Assembly (NCBI GenBank): GCA_907164885.2
Contig: OU015490.1
Location: 235,493,832 to 235,557,831 of the forward strand
Origin: Dolomedes plantarius
Lineage: Eukaryota > Arthropoda > Arachnida > Araneae > Dolomedidae
Reading direction: 5' to 3'
Length of the DNA: 64,000 nucleotides
Position numbers and translations under genes: made by a program. The notes beneath the pieces are model-generated. The model saw only the letters and a program-made list of their open reading frames with translations, did not search any database and had not been told where the DNA came from. This document shows positions 23,863 through 38,311 of the stretch, piece by piece. Each line of letters begins with the position of its first letter. Within the stretch, counting starts at the first letter, position 1.

Positions 23863-24092
23863 CCTTATTTGAATAATGGTCCAGCTCCACTTTAAAAAAT
23901 ATGGAGTTAGCCTCATTTTCATGTTCATACAAGTCATTTCTATCTTATTTTTAAAGCTAGTACACCTCAAACTTGTTTCTGCTACCAACAGAGGGCATTG
24001 CAAATTGGACATAAGAAGTCATTTCTCAGCACTCACTTTAATCTGTATCTCAAAATGATCAAGAATGGATTTGGACCACTATTCAAATAAGG
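23863..24092. mobile_element. Short inverted-repeat element, unclassified
   Basis: CCTTATTTGAATAATGGTCC at 23863 is matched in reverse complement at 24072-24092 (one mismatch over 21 bp). The interior has no recognisable protein. I see no clean target duplication, so the class is open. Confidence 0.55.
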
Positions 24093-25289
24093 CCTTCAAA
24101 TAACACCCAAATGTATGAAATATGCAGTTTTGTTAGTCTAAGGGTACAAACGAGTCAGCATTCTAAAAATCTATTTCCGTCACTATTCTAGTTTTAATTT
24201 TAGTCGATTTCTAGGACAAAAGCATATATTATCAAGCCATTCGGAAACTAAGCAATTTACAACTAATTAAAAATGTTAACTAATTCTCTTTGTAATATCC
24301 AATGAATTTAATTTGCCCCATTTTCCTGTTTAAACCGGGCCCGGAAAGTGCACTATATATTTTAGAAAGAAAAATTTTCTTCTTCTTTATGAAATATTAA
24401 AAGCCTGAAGTGGTGATCATCAATATGTATGAGATTCCAATCCTGATATTCTTTTAAGGTTTTCATCAATCTACCTCAAAGAATAATGTATCGAAATTTT
24501 ACACTCCCCAGATACCAGAGTGAAAGAAAACAGACGAATCTCAAACAAGTTTTTAGCCGCGTTTCAATCTTACATCGCTTCCATTTCGGAACTAATTTCA
24601 AAAAGCTTTATTTGGTTTTTCTTCGATTTCCATTCCTGTGTGTTGACACAAACTAATCTTATAAGTTTTCTCGTTTTGTTTTAACACAAATCTGGAAAAA
24701 AGTCATTTATCAAGCTTAGGTTCACTCAAAATTCTGAGAGTTATACTTAAACATGGCATAGATTATTGCCTCAATTTCTAGTTTTGTAATGTAAGCAAAT
24801 ATTTGTTGGATTTAAAGAAATCGTTTATTTGAAGAAATACGCGCGCGCGATTTCCGTATGGGAGATTTTTCCACAGTTTCTTCTATTTCGTGATAACTTA
24901 GCATTTCTTCTCCTACAAAACGGCACTTCAGTGATAAAAGTTTAAGATACTTGCCATAAACAACTATAAAACAAGCTCAATTCAGACTTTTTACTAAACG
25001 GAAAGTCTATCGTAATAGCTTGAAATGTCTTTCTGACTTACTACGTCAGTTTTCATTCAAATTTCCTTTCTAAAATACAATTGACAGTTACTGTCATATA
25101 AACGTTGAACATTATAGGTGCAAAAGTTTGCCATAAGTGAACAAGCAAATTCTCATCATAGCAAAATTTGTCATCAAGGTTAGTTGATTTTTTATATTAC
25201 AAGGGAGATAACACCGTATTTTTTGACTAAATATAAATCTACTCTTTACTAACTTAAAAAATAAATTTCCTTAATTTCAATAATTAAAG
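24093..25289. other. AT-rich DNA without a recognised gene
   Basis: No gene or element recognised. A CGCGCGCGCG run at about 24841-24850 is notable only for its composition. Confidence 0.5.
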
Positions 25290-25297
25290 ATGATAAT

Positions 25298-25727
25298 TAG
25301 GGCTACGTAAATTTCGCAAAAAAAAATGATAATACATAAAATTTATTCGCAAAAAATATATAAAAATTCAAAATTTTCGCATTTATTACAAAAAAATCAC
25401 AATTTTACATACTTGGTTAATAAGGTATCAAAATTCTTAGTTTACAGCTAACATTGTAGTAATCTCCACATTCTCTTTCTAAAGTCTTTAGCAGTAAGTA
25501 ATAAGGGAAATTCGAGAGTGCGATCTCTTTTAAAGAGCGTGGATGGTTTTAGATAAGCAGTTGTGTTAATTATTACTATTATTACCTAATTTCGCTGAAA
25601 AAGCCGTTTATCACCGAGTTTGCACCGAAAAGTAGTATAGATATAATTTTCGCAATTATTCGCTCACACCGACAATTTTCGCATTTATTCGCATCTATTT
25701 CGTAAATACGTAAATGACGTATCCCTA
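25298..25727. mobile_element. hAT-type MITE with perfect 8-bp target duplication
   Basis: The left end TAGGGCTACGTAAATTTCG and the reversed right end TAGGGATACGTCATTTACG are inverted. ATGATAAT flanks both sides (25290-25297 and 25728-25735), a perfect octamer as in hAT elements. TTCGCA and its complement recur many times in both subterminal zones, a plausible set of transposase-binding sites. There is no coding capacity. Confidence 0.87.
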
Positions 25728-26333
25728 ATGATAATAAAATTATCTGTCTATAACATATTTAAATACGATATCCGCCTTTTTTTTGGTAAAAGAACTCTAT
25801 ATTCTTAAAGAAAAATTAAATATTTTGCTGGCCGAAAGAAACTTAAAATTCCATTTTTGACCAAATTCTTTATTTTTTGCTCCTAAAACATTATTAATTT
25901 TCGATCATTTTATAAATGTATGTTTATTTTTTTTATTTACGTTTGAATCTGTGTTTCAGCTATCTTAAAATATTGATTTAATTAGAAATTGTTTTCTCTT
26001 TAAAGGAAAATAATGTGCTTTAATTCATAACATTCTACAAGTAAACGTTAACTATAAAATTGTTACAAATTTTAACAAAAATATTTAAATAATACAGAAA
26101 TTGGAGTGGGGAACGATCATAATTGAGACCAGGATACCATAAAATCGGTATCGGTGTAAGTGAAAATTAAAAACAGTTCTTCTTTTTTAAAACATTTCTG
26201 TTATTATAAAGATTCTACGAACGCCGGCGTTCTATTATTACGAAAATCAACAATATCCGTCAATAAGTTCATCATCATTCAACTTACACAATGTATATTA
26301 GACTATATAGAATGTTTAGATAATATGAAATTC

Positions 26334-26338
<5 letters not shown>

Positions 26339-26414
<76 letters not shown>
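26339..26414. repeat. (TA)n microsatellite
   Basis: About 38 uninterrupted TA units. No element end abuts it. Confidence 0.98.
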
Positions 26415-26415
<1 letters not shown>

Positions 26416-28020
26416 CGTTTCTGTCTTTTTTATCTCTACAATTGTTACTTTTTACCCGATATGCATCAAATTTTAAAGTTACCGTTCAGAATTCTGAGTT
26501 AAATATATAATTTCTCCATAATGCATCCCTGGGGAATAAAATTTCATTTTTTCTCTGATTGCTGATTTTTTGGAGAAGATAAACTTATTTATAGGAAAGA
26601 ATTAACCATAAATTATTCAGCGTAAATTAGGAAAAAGAAGCTATTTTCGAGAATTTCATATGAATATACTGAATCTCTTATCAGGAGTCAAGAAAGACAT
26701 CTCTCGAACTGCAAGGTTTGGCAGGGAACATGGAGATATTTGCCATTCAAAAACAGACAAATTAAATCCGTAGGCATTTTCACAACAAGAAAAGGGAAGA
26801 AAAAAGAATGCATTTGTAAGAAACTAGAAATTTGGATACACCATACAAATTCCTGAAAAAATAAAGAACTGTATTATAAAAATTAGCATAGATTAAGCAA
26901 TTTGTAGTCGCATGTCTTGTATTAATTTATCTTGATTTTATATAATTCGGAAGGGTTTACCGTTCTTACTTGTAGTTTATTTTTTATATTCAATACCATT
27001 TTTCTGTCATTTTCACTTCTTATTTTGATGATTTCTACGTGAGTACTGGTCTTTTTGTCGGATTGTTAATAATGCAAGAAATATGATTCAACTATATTTT
27101 TTACTATATTCTTTAAAAATGAAGTTTTCATAATTACATGTCTCGTGCAACATTATGGTTGTTCTTAATTAAATATTATTTTAAATTTCTTTTAAATATG
27201 TATGAATTCAAATCCTTCATTAGATTAATGCATTTATTTATTCTCAAAATTTTTAAGTATGCTAGCAACCCCCCACAAAAGAAAAAAAATTGACTATAAT
27301 ATACGTAGTCTTTGTTTAAAACTATTCTAAAATTTAATTCGAAAATCTAATTATATTTGAAAATTTTAATCTATTTTATGAGCTTATAACTGATAAAGAA
27401 ATATAAACTCAATTATTATAGAGTAAAATTATTATAGAGTTGTGTTTTAGTATTTAGTATACGTATTAAGACCATTAGAAATTCTTTCGATAGAAATTGT
27501 TGATTTTAGATAAAAGATATAACACAAGAAAGAAACTTTGAATATTTAAGAGCATTATTTGAAAAAATTCCTCTTCATAACTAATGCAAAAATGTTTAAA
27601 ATTAAATTTTAAATTATTATGCTTAATATTTGATCGTCTCATTTATAAAGTTCTATATTATGAAAGGCTTTAATATAAGAACTGTTTTAATGATAGTTTT
27701 TATGATAATACACGTCAAGACGTTATCTACACCGGTAATTTATTATTTAGGTTATTTTTTCATTTCTTTATCCTTTTGACATACCAAACCAATTGTTTGG
27801 AAAAGAAGTAATTAATTATAAACATAAATTAGCTATAACTAATATATAATACATGGTTTATCATCATATAATTAATTCATTAATTTCTTAAATTGAGTGT
27901 GAAGAAAAGCTCCATTAACGATTCATTAATAGGCTCTAATTTATCAATTTCGTTAACCGTCAAAATTTTTAAAACCTCAGAGGAGTGAAAAGAAAAAAAC
28001 AAGCAAAAATTATTAAGACT
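26415..28020. other. AT-rich DNA without a recognised gene
   Basis: No motif, element end or repeat of note was seen between the (TA)n tract and the 130-bp repeat array. Confidence 0.5.
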
Positions 28021-29070
28021 ATATTACATTATCTTTATTTTCTACACTCGTAAATTATTTGCATAATGCCCATTATTTACTTTTATTTAGCATTCAAAGA
28101 GCATTCAAATTTATTAAAAATTTCATTTATCACACTATAAAGAATCATATTTAAATTTCTGCACTTATACGTTATTTTAAAAAGGGATTATAATTTACAG
28201 TTATTCAGTTTAATAATATTCCGTTTAATAATTCAGTTAAAAATGTTTAATAAGGCCTTCTACTTTATTAAAAATTTTAACTATCATACTATATTAAATG
28301 ATTGTCCTTAAATTTCTACACTTATACGTTATTCGCAAAATGCATTTTATTTACTTTTATTTATCAACTAAGATGTCTATCAATGCGAAATATCAATGCG
28401 AAATCACTATATTAAAAATGTGAATTATCATACTATATTAAATGTTCGTATTTAAACTTCTGCACTCATACGTTATTTGCAAAATGCATATTATTTACTT
28501 TTATTTAGCAATCAAGATGTATACTTATACGTTCTACATTATTAAAAATTGGAATTATCAGGCTATATTAAATGTTCGTACTTAAATTTCTGCACAAAAA
28601 CGTTTTTCGCAAAATGCATTTTATTTACTTTTAATTAGCATTCAAGATGTCTACCAATGCGTTGTACTTTATTAAACATTTGAATTGTCATACTATATTA
28701 AATGTTCGTACTTAAATTTCTGCACTCATACGTTATTTCCAAAATACATTTTATTTACTTTTATTTAGCATTCAAGATGTCTAGCAATGCGTTGTACTTT
28801 ATTAATCATTTGAATTGCCATACTATATTAAATATTCGTACTTAAATTTCTGCACTCATACATTATTCGCAAATGGCATTTTATTTACTTTTATTTAGCA
28901 TTCAAGATGTCTACCAATGCGTTGTACTGTATTAAAACTTGAAGTTATCAGACTATATTAATTTGCCTTACATAAATTTCTGCACTCATACATAACATGC
29001 AAAATGTCCATTAATTACTTTTATTTAATACTCAGGATGTCTTCAAATGCATTCTAATTTAATATGATTT
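28020..29070. repeat. 130-bp degenerate tandem array, 8 units
   Basis: The phrase AAATTTCTGCACTCATACGTT and its variants recurs with CAC at about 28041, 28160, 28315, 28460, 28590, 28720, 28850 and 28980. The last five spacings are 130. Units also share ATTTTATTTACTTTTATTTAGC, TTCAAGATGTCTA and ACTATATTAAATGTTCGTA. Divergence is greater at both edges than in the centre. Confidence 0.9.
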
Positions 29071-31500
29071 TTAATTACCATTCTGTAATTGCAGAATTTG
29101 TCTTAGATTGAAAAGACATAATTTTAAGGCAGGAAAGTTAATTCGCATAAGTGGAAATGCACATAGAAATACAAAGTACTTTTATGCATTCAAAGAACCT
29201 TTCCACTACAATGTAAGTTTCAAAAGTATTATCGAAAGAGCCTGTTTTGTGACCATTTAAAGAGATAATTTTAACAGAATGCCAAACTAGACAGTGCGAG
29301 CTAGACTGATCTTCATACCTATTGAGTTTCTGAAACTAATTAGCCTGTTTTAAGAAGATTAACTTTAGTCTCTCATTTTGAGGTGTCCTCCTCTACATTC
29401 AGTGAAGGCATACCATATGTCGCATGGCTAATACAAGTAACTCGTTAAAATGCTTCCTAATTTACTTTCGAAAAACCGGTTATTTTTTTTTCCAGAAAAT
29501 CTGCATACAAAACAATTCAAATTTAAATCTATTTTTAAACTAGAAAAGACAGCTTTTGTCACTAGACGGATAACAAAATCTGTGTCGAACCTGAAAGCAA
29601 ATAAATGATGAGATATCCAGCTATTACTTTAAGATAATTGACTCCATTATTTTTTTTTCATGAAGAGAAGGATATTTGCTATGCTATGAGAACTGGGTCT
29701 GAAATTTAGTGGATTTATTTAGTGAATTTTTAAGAGAAATTTAATTGATATATACGGAATTAACCCTCTCCTAATTCATCTGTTATCTCTCATGGAGGTC
29801 ACCTTATGCAAAAAGATAAATTAATTCTCTTTTGATTCATTTAATTTTAATTAGGAGCTGTTTTGAAGATTTGCCTTTAATTTTGTACATCCTAGGGAAA
29901 GAGTAGTTGCTCTATGCCGGGTTAAAGTCCTTCAGTTTTAATTATTTAATAGTTTTAATTATTATTTATTGGGATAGTTTTCCCTGTTGGCACGATTTCA
30001 AACAAAGTATTTTGATTTTAAAAATTTAAATCGGCTTCCCCTTTTCTGAATTCATTAACTATCCTTGCTAGTTTAAGACATTTTAGTTAACCACGTAATT
30101 ATGCTAACTGTTTTTACTTCTTTTTCCCTTATAAAATGCAATTAAATTTTCCAAATTATTTATATGCCAGTTTGTGGTCACCCCGAGCAGCTATCAGTCA
30201 TTTTTTTCTTTGCGGACACCATTTGTAGACGTAGATTTGGGGGGACTTGTTTCTATTTTTCCGAGACCAGCGGTTCCGGTCCCAATACTTTAATCACTAA
30301 GGTTATGAGTTGTTGGACCTGTAATTTGGCTCTTTTTAAATTATTTTTGCGTTATCCTAAGACACAATTTTTCTAGTTGCCACAACCTTATAATAGCTAG
30401 AAGTTAATATCAGTTTTCGCCCTCTTCTCGACTTGTCAAGTGGGTCTATATAACATGTTACTTATTATGTCTTTAGTTGCGACTCAGTCTAATTTACTAA
30501 TGAAAAAAAAACTTCTTTATTGTCGATGAGTAGCGGCATTTTGTTGTAGTTCTTGATGCCTTTCTGACACCAAACGTGATTTACCTTCCATGAAAATCTA
30601 GTATACTTCTGTAATACAAAGAGGGATTCCGAGAACTGGTCTCTCAAACTGAAAGTTTTAGCTTGGAGGGGTAATATGCTGGAAACAACGCTAGGAGGAA
30701 TGTTTTCTAAACATATGGTATTTATAATATTCTTAGTATTCTAATATCTCTTAATTTAAAAAATCCTTCAATCAATTAATTTAGCCTTTATCTTTCAAAA
30801 GATAGCCGTAGTTTTTCAAACCAACTAAATACCTTAACTACTCACCGGTAATAAAATATTACAGGTATAGTAAATCTTAATATTTTCGAAATCTCATACA
30901 AAAGTTTTAATTAACATTGTTAATTTAGAACTTAGTTTCAAAGTCTTCCATTATTTCTAAGATAGATCATCTCTTCCTGATTTACACGAGTTTTCATTGC
31001 TAACGAAACTTAGCTTAAATATTATTCTACTCCCACGAAACAGAGATGAATTTAATTTGAATATGTTTGTAACGCATCGATTTATCACCTGATCCGCATA
31101 GTTGATGACGATACGTATAGCTGCAGATGAGTTTCTAGTAAATTGAAAATGCTATAGGAATATACTCAGTCTTCCAAAATCTTTGTGAGATATTTTGTGA
31201 AACCCCAAAAGGAATCACGTGCAGGAAGCACTACGGTTTTCGGAATTGCGAAATCTGAGAATTCTGATCAGAAACAAAAATAGGCTTGAATCTATATTTT
31301 AAAAGAGCTGAAATTTCAGTTGTCATCAATCTTTGAGAAAAAAAATTTTATAAAATCTAATAAATTTGTTTCTGTCAATACACGTAAATCCTTGTCACCT
31401 CATTTGTAATAAAATTTAAGTGTCTTTTGAAAGATGTTAATAAACTGGAAAAAAAGGATTCCTACACCGAAATGTGGAAGAATAAAAAATATTCCACTTT
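29071..31500. other. AT-rich DNA without a recognised gene
   Basis: A comparatively GC-rich patch lies at about 30160-30330 with a 70-codon open frame (30164-30376). It has cysteines but no domain I recognise, no clear start context and no splice-site arrangement I can support. I treat it as unassigned. Confidence 0.5.
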
Positions 31501-31524
31501 TAACGATAAATCGCTACTATTGCT

Positions 31525-31940
31525 ATAACTTAATTCGTCTCTGAAATATAAAGCTACATAATAAAATTGTGTATTAATGCAACACGTACGCTTCATATTA
31601 CTTAATCACTGAAACACAAAGCTACGTAATAAAATTGCATGTTAATACAGCATGCACGGTTCATATAACTTAATTCGTCTCTGAAATACAAAGCTAAGTA
31701 ATAAAATTTTATGTTAATACAACACGAACTCTTGATGTAACTTATTTCGTCTCTGACATACAAAGCTACATAATAAAGTTGTATTCAAATAACACACGCT
31801 TCATACAACTTAATTTGTCGCTGAAATACAAAGCTACATAAGAAAATTATATGTCAGTGCAACACGAACGCTACATATAATTTGATTGATCTCTGAAATA
31901 CAAAGCTAAGTAATAAAATTGCAATAATATAACGCACACG
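31525..31940. repeat. 70-bp degenerate tandem array, 6 units
   Basis: CTGAAATACAAAGCTACATAATAAAATTG-type phrases recur with AAAGCTA at about 31550, 31618, 31690, 31762, 31830 and 31902, a 67-72 bp period. Each unit also has AACTTAATTCGTCT and an ACACG.ACGCTTC.TA block. Confidence 0.9.
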
Positions 31941-32553
31941 CTTCTAAGATTTTTTTTCAATTTATTTTAATATGCTAATTTTAAACTGCTTTAAATTTTA
32001 AAAATCACCCATGGTTTGATGGCGTATTCCTGTTAAGATGGCTATGTTTGTCAATCTGTGTGTCATGCATGTTAAAAGCATTCTCCAAAGTTTAAGAGTA
32101 AAGATGTAAATTTAGTACTTTTTAATAGTTATTTCTTACTTATCTGCTTATCTAAATGGCTATGCACATTCATTAAGGAAACAAATATAGATCTATAGTT
32201 ATACAAGAAAATATTATAAACGTTGTAGAAAGTGTCAGGTAATTTTGAAAGTTTTCATGCGTTGTTGTGATTTTCCTAGAAAATATTAGTATTAGAATTG
32301 AATTTTTGATGCAAAGAATTCGTAAAATCGTAAATTTAGAGGAGGACTTTTAAGAAATGAGATGAAATCAGTAACTACTTACAAGTGCCCTTATTAACAG
32401 CTTTATTCCCTGCAATAAATAGTAATGCTAATAAAATAGAAAGATGTGATCAATAAACGATAGTATTAACTCTCCTACCACGGGGGATTGTCATATTTTA
32501 GTGTATACAAAATGGTGGGAAAAATTTACTTCTGTTTTAAGTTTATCGTAAGG

Positions 32554-32967
32554 GAGGCCACACACTGTAGAAACTATTTCATGAAACACTTTCATGTCGC
32601 GAAAAACTCAAGTTTGACTAAACTATTGCATTTAAAATCAAAGATATGAACATACTCAGTTTCGTGAAATTATATCTGCACAAGGTAGTGAAATTACCAG
32701 TTCTTGAAACTTGCAAGTATGGTTTCAAGTAACTGTAGTTTCATGTAAACAGTGATCTGTCGCTCAAAATGTGATTGAATCAGTACTTTCGTTTACTTTT
32801 CTAATTTCGCTGCCACCAGCAAAGCATGAATACATCCTCGTCATCTAATGACATCATAGAGAGTGAACACCACAAATTAATCAGTATGCGATCTCAGATA
32901 AAACTAATTTCAATAAACACGCTCATGAAAAAGATGTCCACCTGTTTCTCCAGTGTGCGGCGCGTCT
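32554..32967. mobile_element. Inverted-repeat DNA element, possibly PIF/Harbinger-like
   Basis: GGGAGGCCACACACTGTAGA followed by AAC on the left matches the reversed right end GACGCGCCGCACACTGGAGA followed by AAC. TAA precedes the left end and TTA follows the right, which is compatible with, but does not prove, a 3-bp TWA duplication. TTTCATG and TGAAACT motifs recur near both ends. There is no transposase. Confidence 0.5.
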
Positions 32968-33052
32968 TAATGCTATGAAATGCCTATAACACGTATCAAA
33001 ACTTCTCATTAAGATGTGATGAACTTTGAATTCACCAACTTTATTTTAAGGT

Positions 33053-33760
33053 GACTGCCTACGTTCGGAGCCAATTTAAAAAAAAAAAAAAAAAGGATTT
33101 TTTGGACTTCGTAAAATAGCACTTAAAAATTAAAAAATGAACAAAAACTTAACTGTAAATAACATACTTTTTTATATATTGGTCAATTTGAAGTAATTTT
33201 TAATGAAATTTAGCTAAAACGTCTATCACTCTGTACAAAATTCTAATGCTTTTATTTTAGTTTCCTTCTCACACATGATACATATAACAGTGATCTTCAA
33301 AATGACCCACAATCTAAGAGAAATTTTAAAATGCAAAAATAATACAGACAATTTTACGAGAAAATTTTCCCCGATTCGTCATTCCTTACTTTATAAAAAC
33401 TGCCCCAAATAAAAAAAAACTACTTATTATACATCAATTATTGTGCGTGATATCATTAACAATAACATCTAAAGTGTTTTCTGAAAATTGTATCAAATTG
33501 CATGCATTATTATGTGAGATATCATGATAACGGTAGCATTTGTGCCAAAAACCATAATTCTGAAAAAACGCATTTAAAGTTGTTTGTCATTTAAATTTTG
33601 TAGCTGACGATTTTTTTAAATAGCCATAACTCTGCTTCTAATTTATGTAGAATGAAAATCAAAACAGTTTCGAAAATAGATAAGATTTAATTACACGATT
33701 CTTACAAAAAATAAAATTAACCAAAATAGTCGAAAAAGAACATTTTCAACGTAGGCAGTC
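33053..33760. mobile_element. Inverted-repeat-bounded element, unclassified
   Basis: GACTGCCTACGTTC at 33053 is matched in reverse complement at the right end (AACGTAGGCAGTC, ending at 33760). A poly-A run of about 17 sits just inside the left end. The interior has no protein motif and no clear target duplication is seen, so the call is tentative. Confidence 0.4.
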
Positions 33761-33764
33761 TACA

Positions 33765-35719
33765 CATTCAGTATTTTTTACTACTCATAAAGAGTAGCAT
33801 CTAAAATTATTCATGTTTAAAAACTTAACAAGAAATCTTTCCTGCGACATTAAAGAAATGTATAACTTACATATCAAATATTAACTAAAAGATTAATGTT
33901 TACGTCAAACAAGTCACAAGAATCAAAATTTACAGACTTTTTCCTCTCACTTACCTAAATTATCAACCCCCAGAAGTATTTAATTCATCAGAAAATTGTT
34001 TTTATTTTTTCCGAAGTAAAGTAGTACTGTTACACTGGGAGTCTCTTTTCACGAAAACTCGGTGTAAAACAAATTTTGCATGGCAAGGTTTTATTCAATT
34101 AACTGTAAAATGTTTCAAAATTTGGAGACAGTTTTTCTGCGTTTTAGTTTTAATTAAATATAACCTAAAAAAGTTTCAGTTGAGTAGTTTATTAAAACAC
34201 ATTTGTTATTCATAAAAGGAGATTTAAATCTCTGAAGGCACAGATTCAGTCTCATTTTTGCCTAAGCTTTTCAGCACTTGTTAAAATCAAAATTAATAAC
34301 AGTTTTTGTTTGTATTCGTACCATTAATCATTTAACATTGCCTGTACTGGGCATAAAACATTAATTTATTATGTTAAGAGATTTATTATAAACAAATTTT
34401 TCTGTTAAGCAAGAAAAAAGTTCAAATCATGAAAGAAATTTAGGATTTGGGGTTCAAAAGAAAAGAAAGTTTTAACACAAAATTAAAAAAAAAAATTATC
34501 AGACCTTTTTATTTTCAGGTATTGCAGTTAAAGTGCATAAAATTTTTAAAATAATGTTTGGGGCGAAAAACAATTCTGCGGTTCTGAATGAGGATTTTTG
34601 GTAATGAACTTTATATTTATTGCATGGTAAAAATTCAAAGTAAATTTCATGATAATAGGATCATCAAATAAGAATACATATAATGTCTTATTTAGCGTAA
34701 CATTCTGTTCTCTCCATAAAACCCGTTTGAAATTGCTCAAAAAAGCATTAAATAAAATCTATACTCGTTACCATATTAATATACGCTTAAAGAAATTTTA
34801 CTCAAATATTGTTTTTTATTATTTTATTCAGATTATTTATCTATTTTTAATATTATACAAAAAAGAACTAAATCCAAAAATAACTAAATCCGCTTATGAG
34901 CTTACAGTCCGAGTATCATAAAAGAGATATTTCTTTTTTGTCAAAACCAATTACAGTAGTATAAAAAGGGTTTTGCACTTTATCCTTTGCTAATGACATG
35001 TTTCTTACGATATTGGTATCTAATGCTCAATATATTTGACATGTTACCAGTTTTGTTTAAAACTTTTGGTCAAATTTTTCTGCAATAGTATTAAAATATT
35101 ACTTATATATCCATATCATTTTCATTTTTCTTTATATATTATCTTGCAAGCTTAAATCAGCTATTTTTCTTTTGATTTACTGATTTAAAAATTACTTTAA
35201 ATTACTGAAGGGATGGTTTTTAATACTTAATTTCCATGTTTTTATAGCGGTTTTTTTAGCATTTCTTCTTGCGAAAACTATATTCAAAATAATTATATTT
35301 GAATATATTTTTTATGGTAACATTGAACAATGTTAAGATCTATTTAAATGTTATGTACGTTTTCTCGTATTCGGACCAACAATGTTGTTACTTGTAGTGT
35401 GTCGGACCAACAATGATACAATGCTAATTTTAATTACTTTTCATTGTGTCTTCCTGTTTTGTGTAGGTTATGATCTATCCAAAGTTATATTTGTTTAATT
35501 ATTACTGATATGACAGCGCAACGTACATATTCTTTTTAAAACTTTGAAGTCGTATAACATTATGAAAGGAAAAAGAGGAGTCAGAACTACCTTAATTTTA
35601 AATTATTTACGATGTTTTTATATTAATATCTGTACCTAAGGCTCGATCAAAATTCCCTTTTTTTATTTGCAACAAGCATATTTTCTTATCAGCTACATTT
35701 CATTAATTCTTTTTTTCCT
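33765..35719. other. AT-rich DNA without a recognised gene
   Basis: No protein motif or element end was seen. CGGACCAACAATG occurs twice (about 35373 and 35403), a local 30-bp direct repeat. The frame at 34649-34921 is motif-free. Confidence 0.5.
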
Positions 35720-37955
<2,236 letters not shown>

Positions 37956-38035
37956 ACATGTATTCTCTATTATAAATTACATAAAATTATAAATTTTTAT
38001 CGTTATTATTATACTCATCTATGTCATATTATGAT

Positions 38036-38311
38036 GCCCGGTGGCGTAGTGGTTAAAAGCTTCAAGCTGCCCCACTAAACGTTCAGGGTTCGATCCTGCG
38101 ACTGGGCATGGTCGACTCAGCCTTTAATCCCTTGAGTGGGTCAATAAAATGAGGACCAAGCATGCTTGGGAACTAACTCTGCGGGTCCCGCGTCAGATTG
38201 ACCACCTGGCCGAGACATATGATGTATGGCAACCCTAACCGACAATCAAGAAAGAGATGGTCACCACCGGCCTTGGTCAACATGGACTATTGTGCAATGA
38301 GTTTAGTTTTT
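38036..38311 (+). mobile_element. tRNA-derived SINE
   Basis: The first 72 bases have tRNA order. A GCCCGGT/ACTGGGC acceptor-like pairing (38036-38042 with 38101-38107) encloses a box A-like TGGCGTAGTGG (38042-38052) and a box B-like GGTTCGATCC (38087-38096), which together form an internal pol III promoter. About 200 bp of non-tRNA body follows (for example GGAACTAACTCTGCGGGTCC), ending near TTTAGTTTTT. The anticodon arm does not fold convincingly, so it is not a working tRNA gene. Mobilisation would depend on a LINE partner. Confidence 0.8.

Noticed and set aside
30164..30376. 70-residue open frame in a GC-richer patch
   Set aside because: No domain, signal peptide or supporting context is visible. 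It is too short to support without transcript data.
38036..38107. Functional tRNA gene
   Set aside because: Acceptor and promoter boxes are tRNA-like, but the anticodon arm does not fold and a long non-tRNA body follows, so it is a SINE head.
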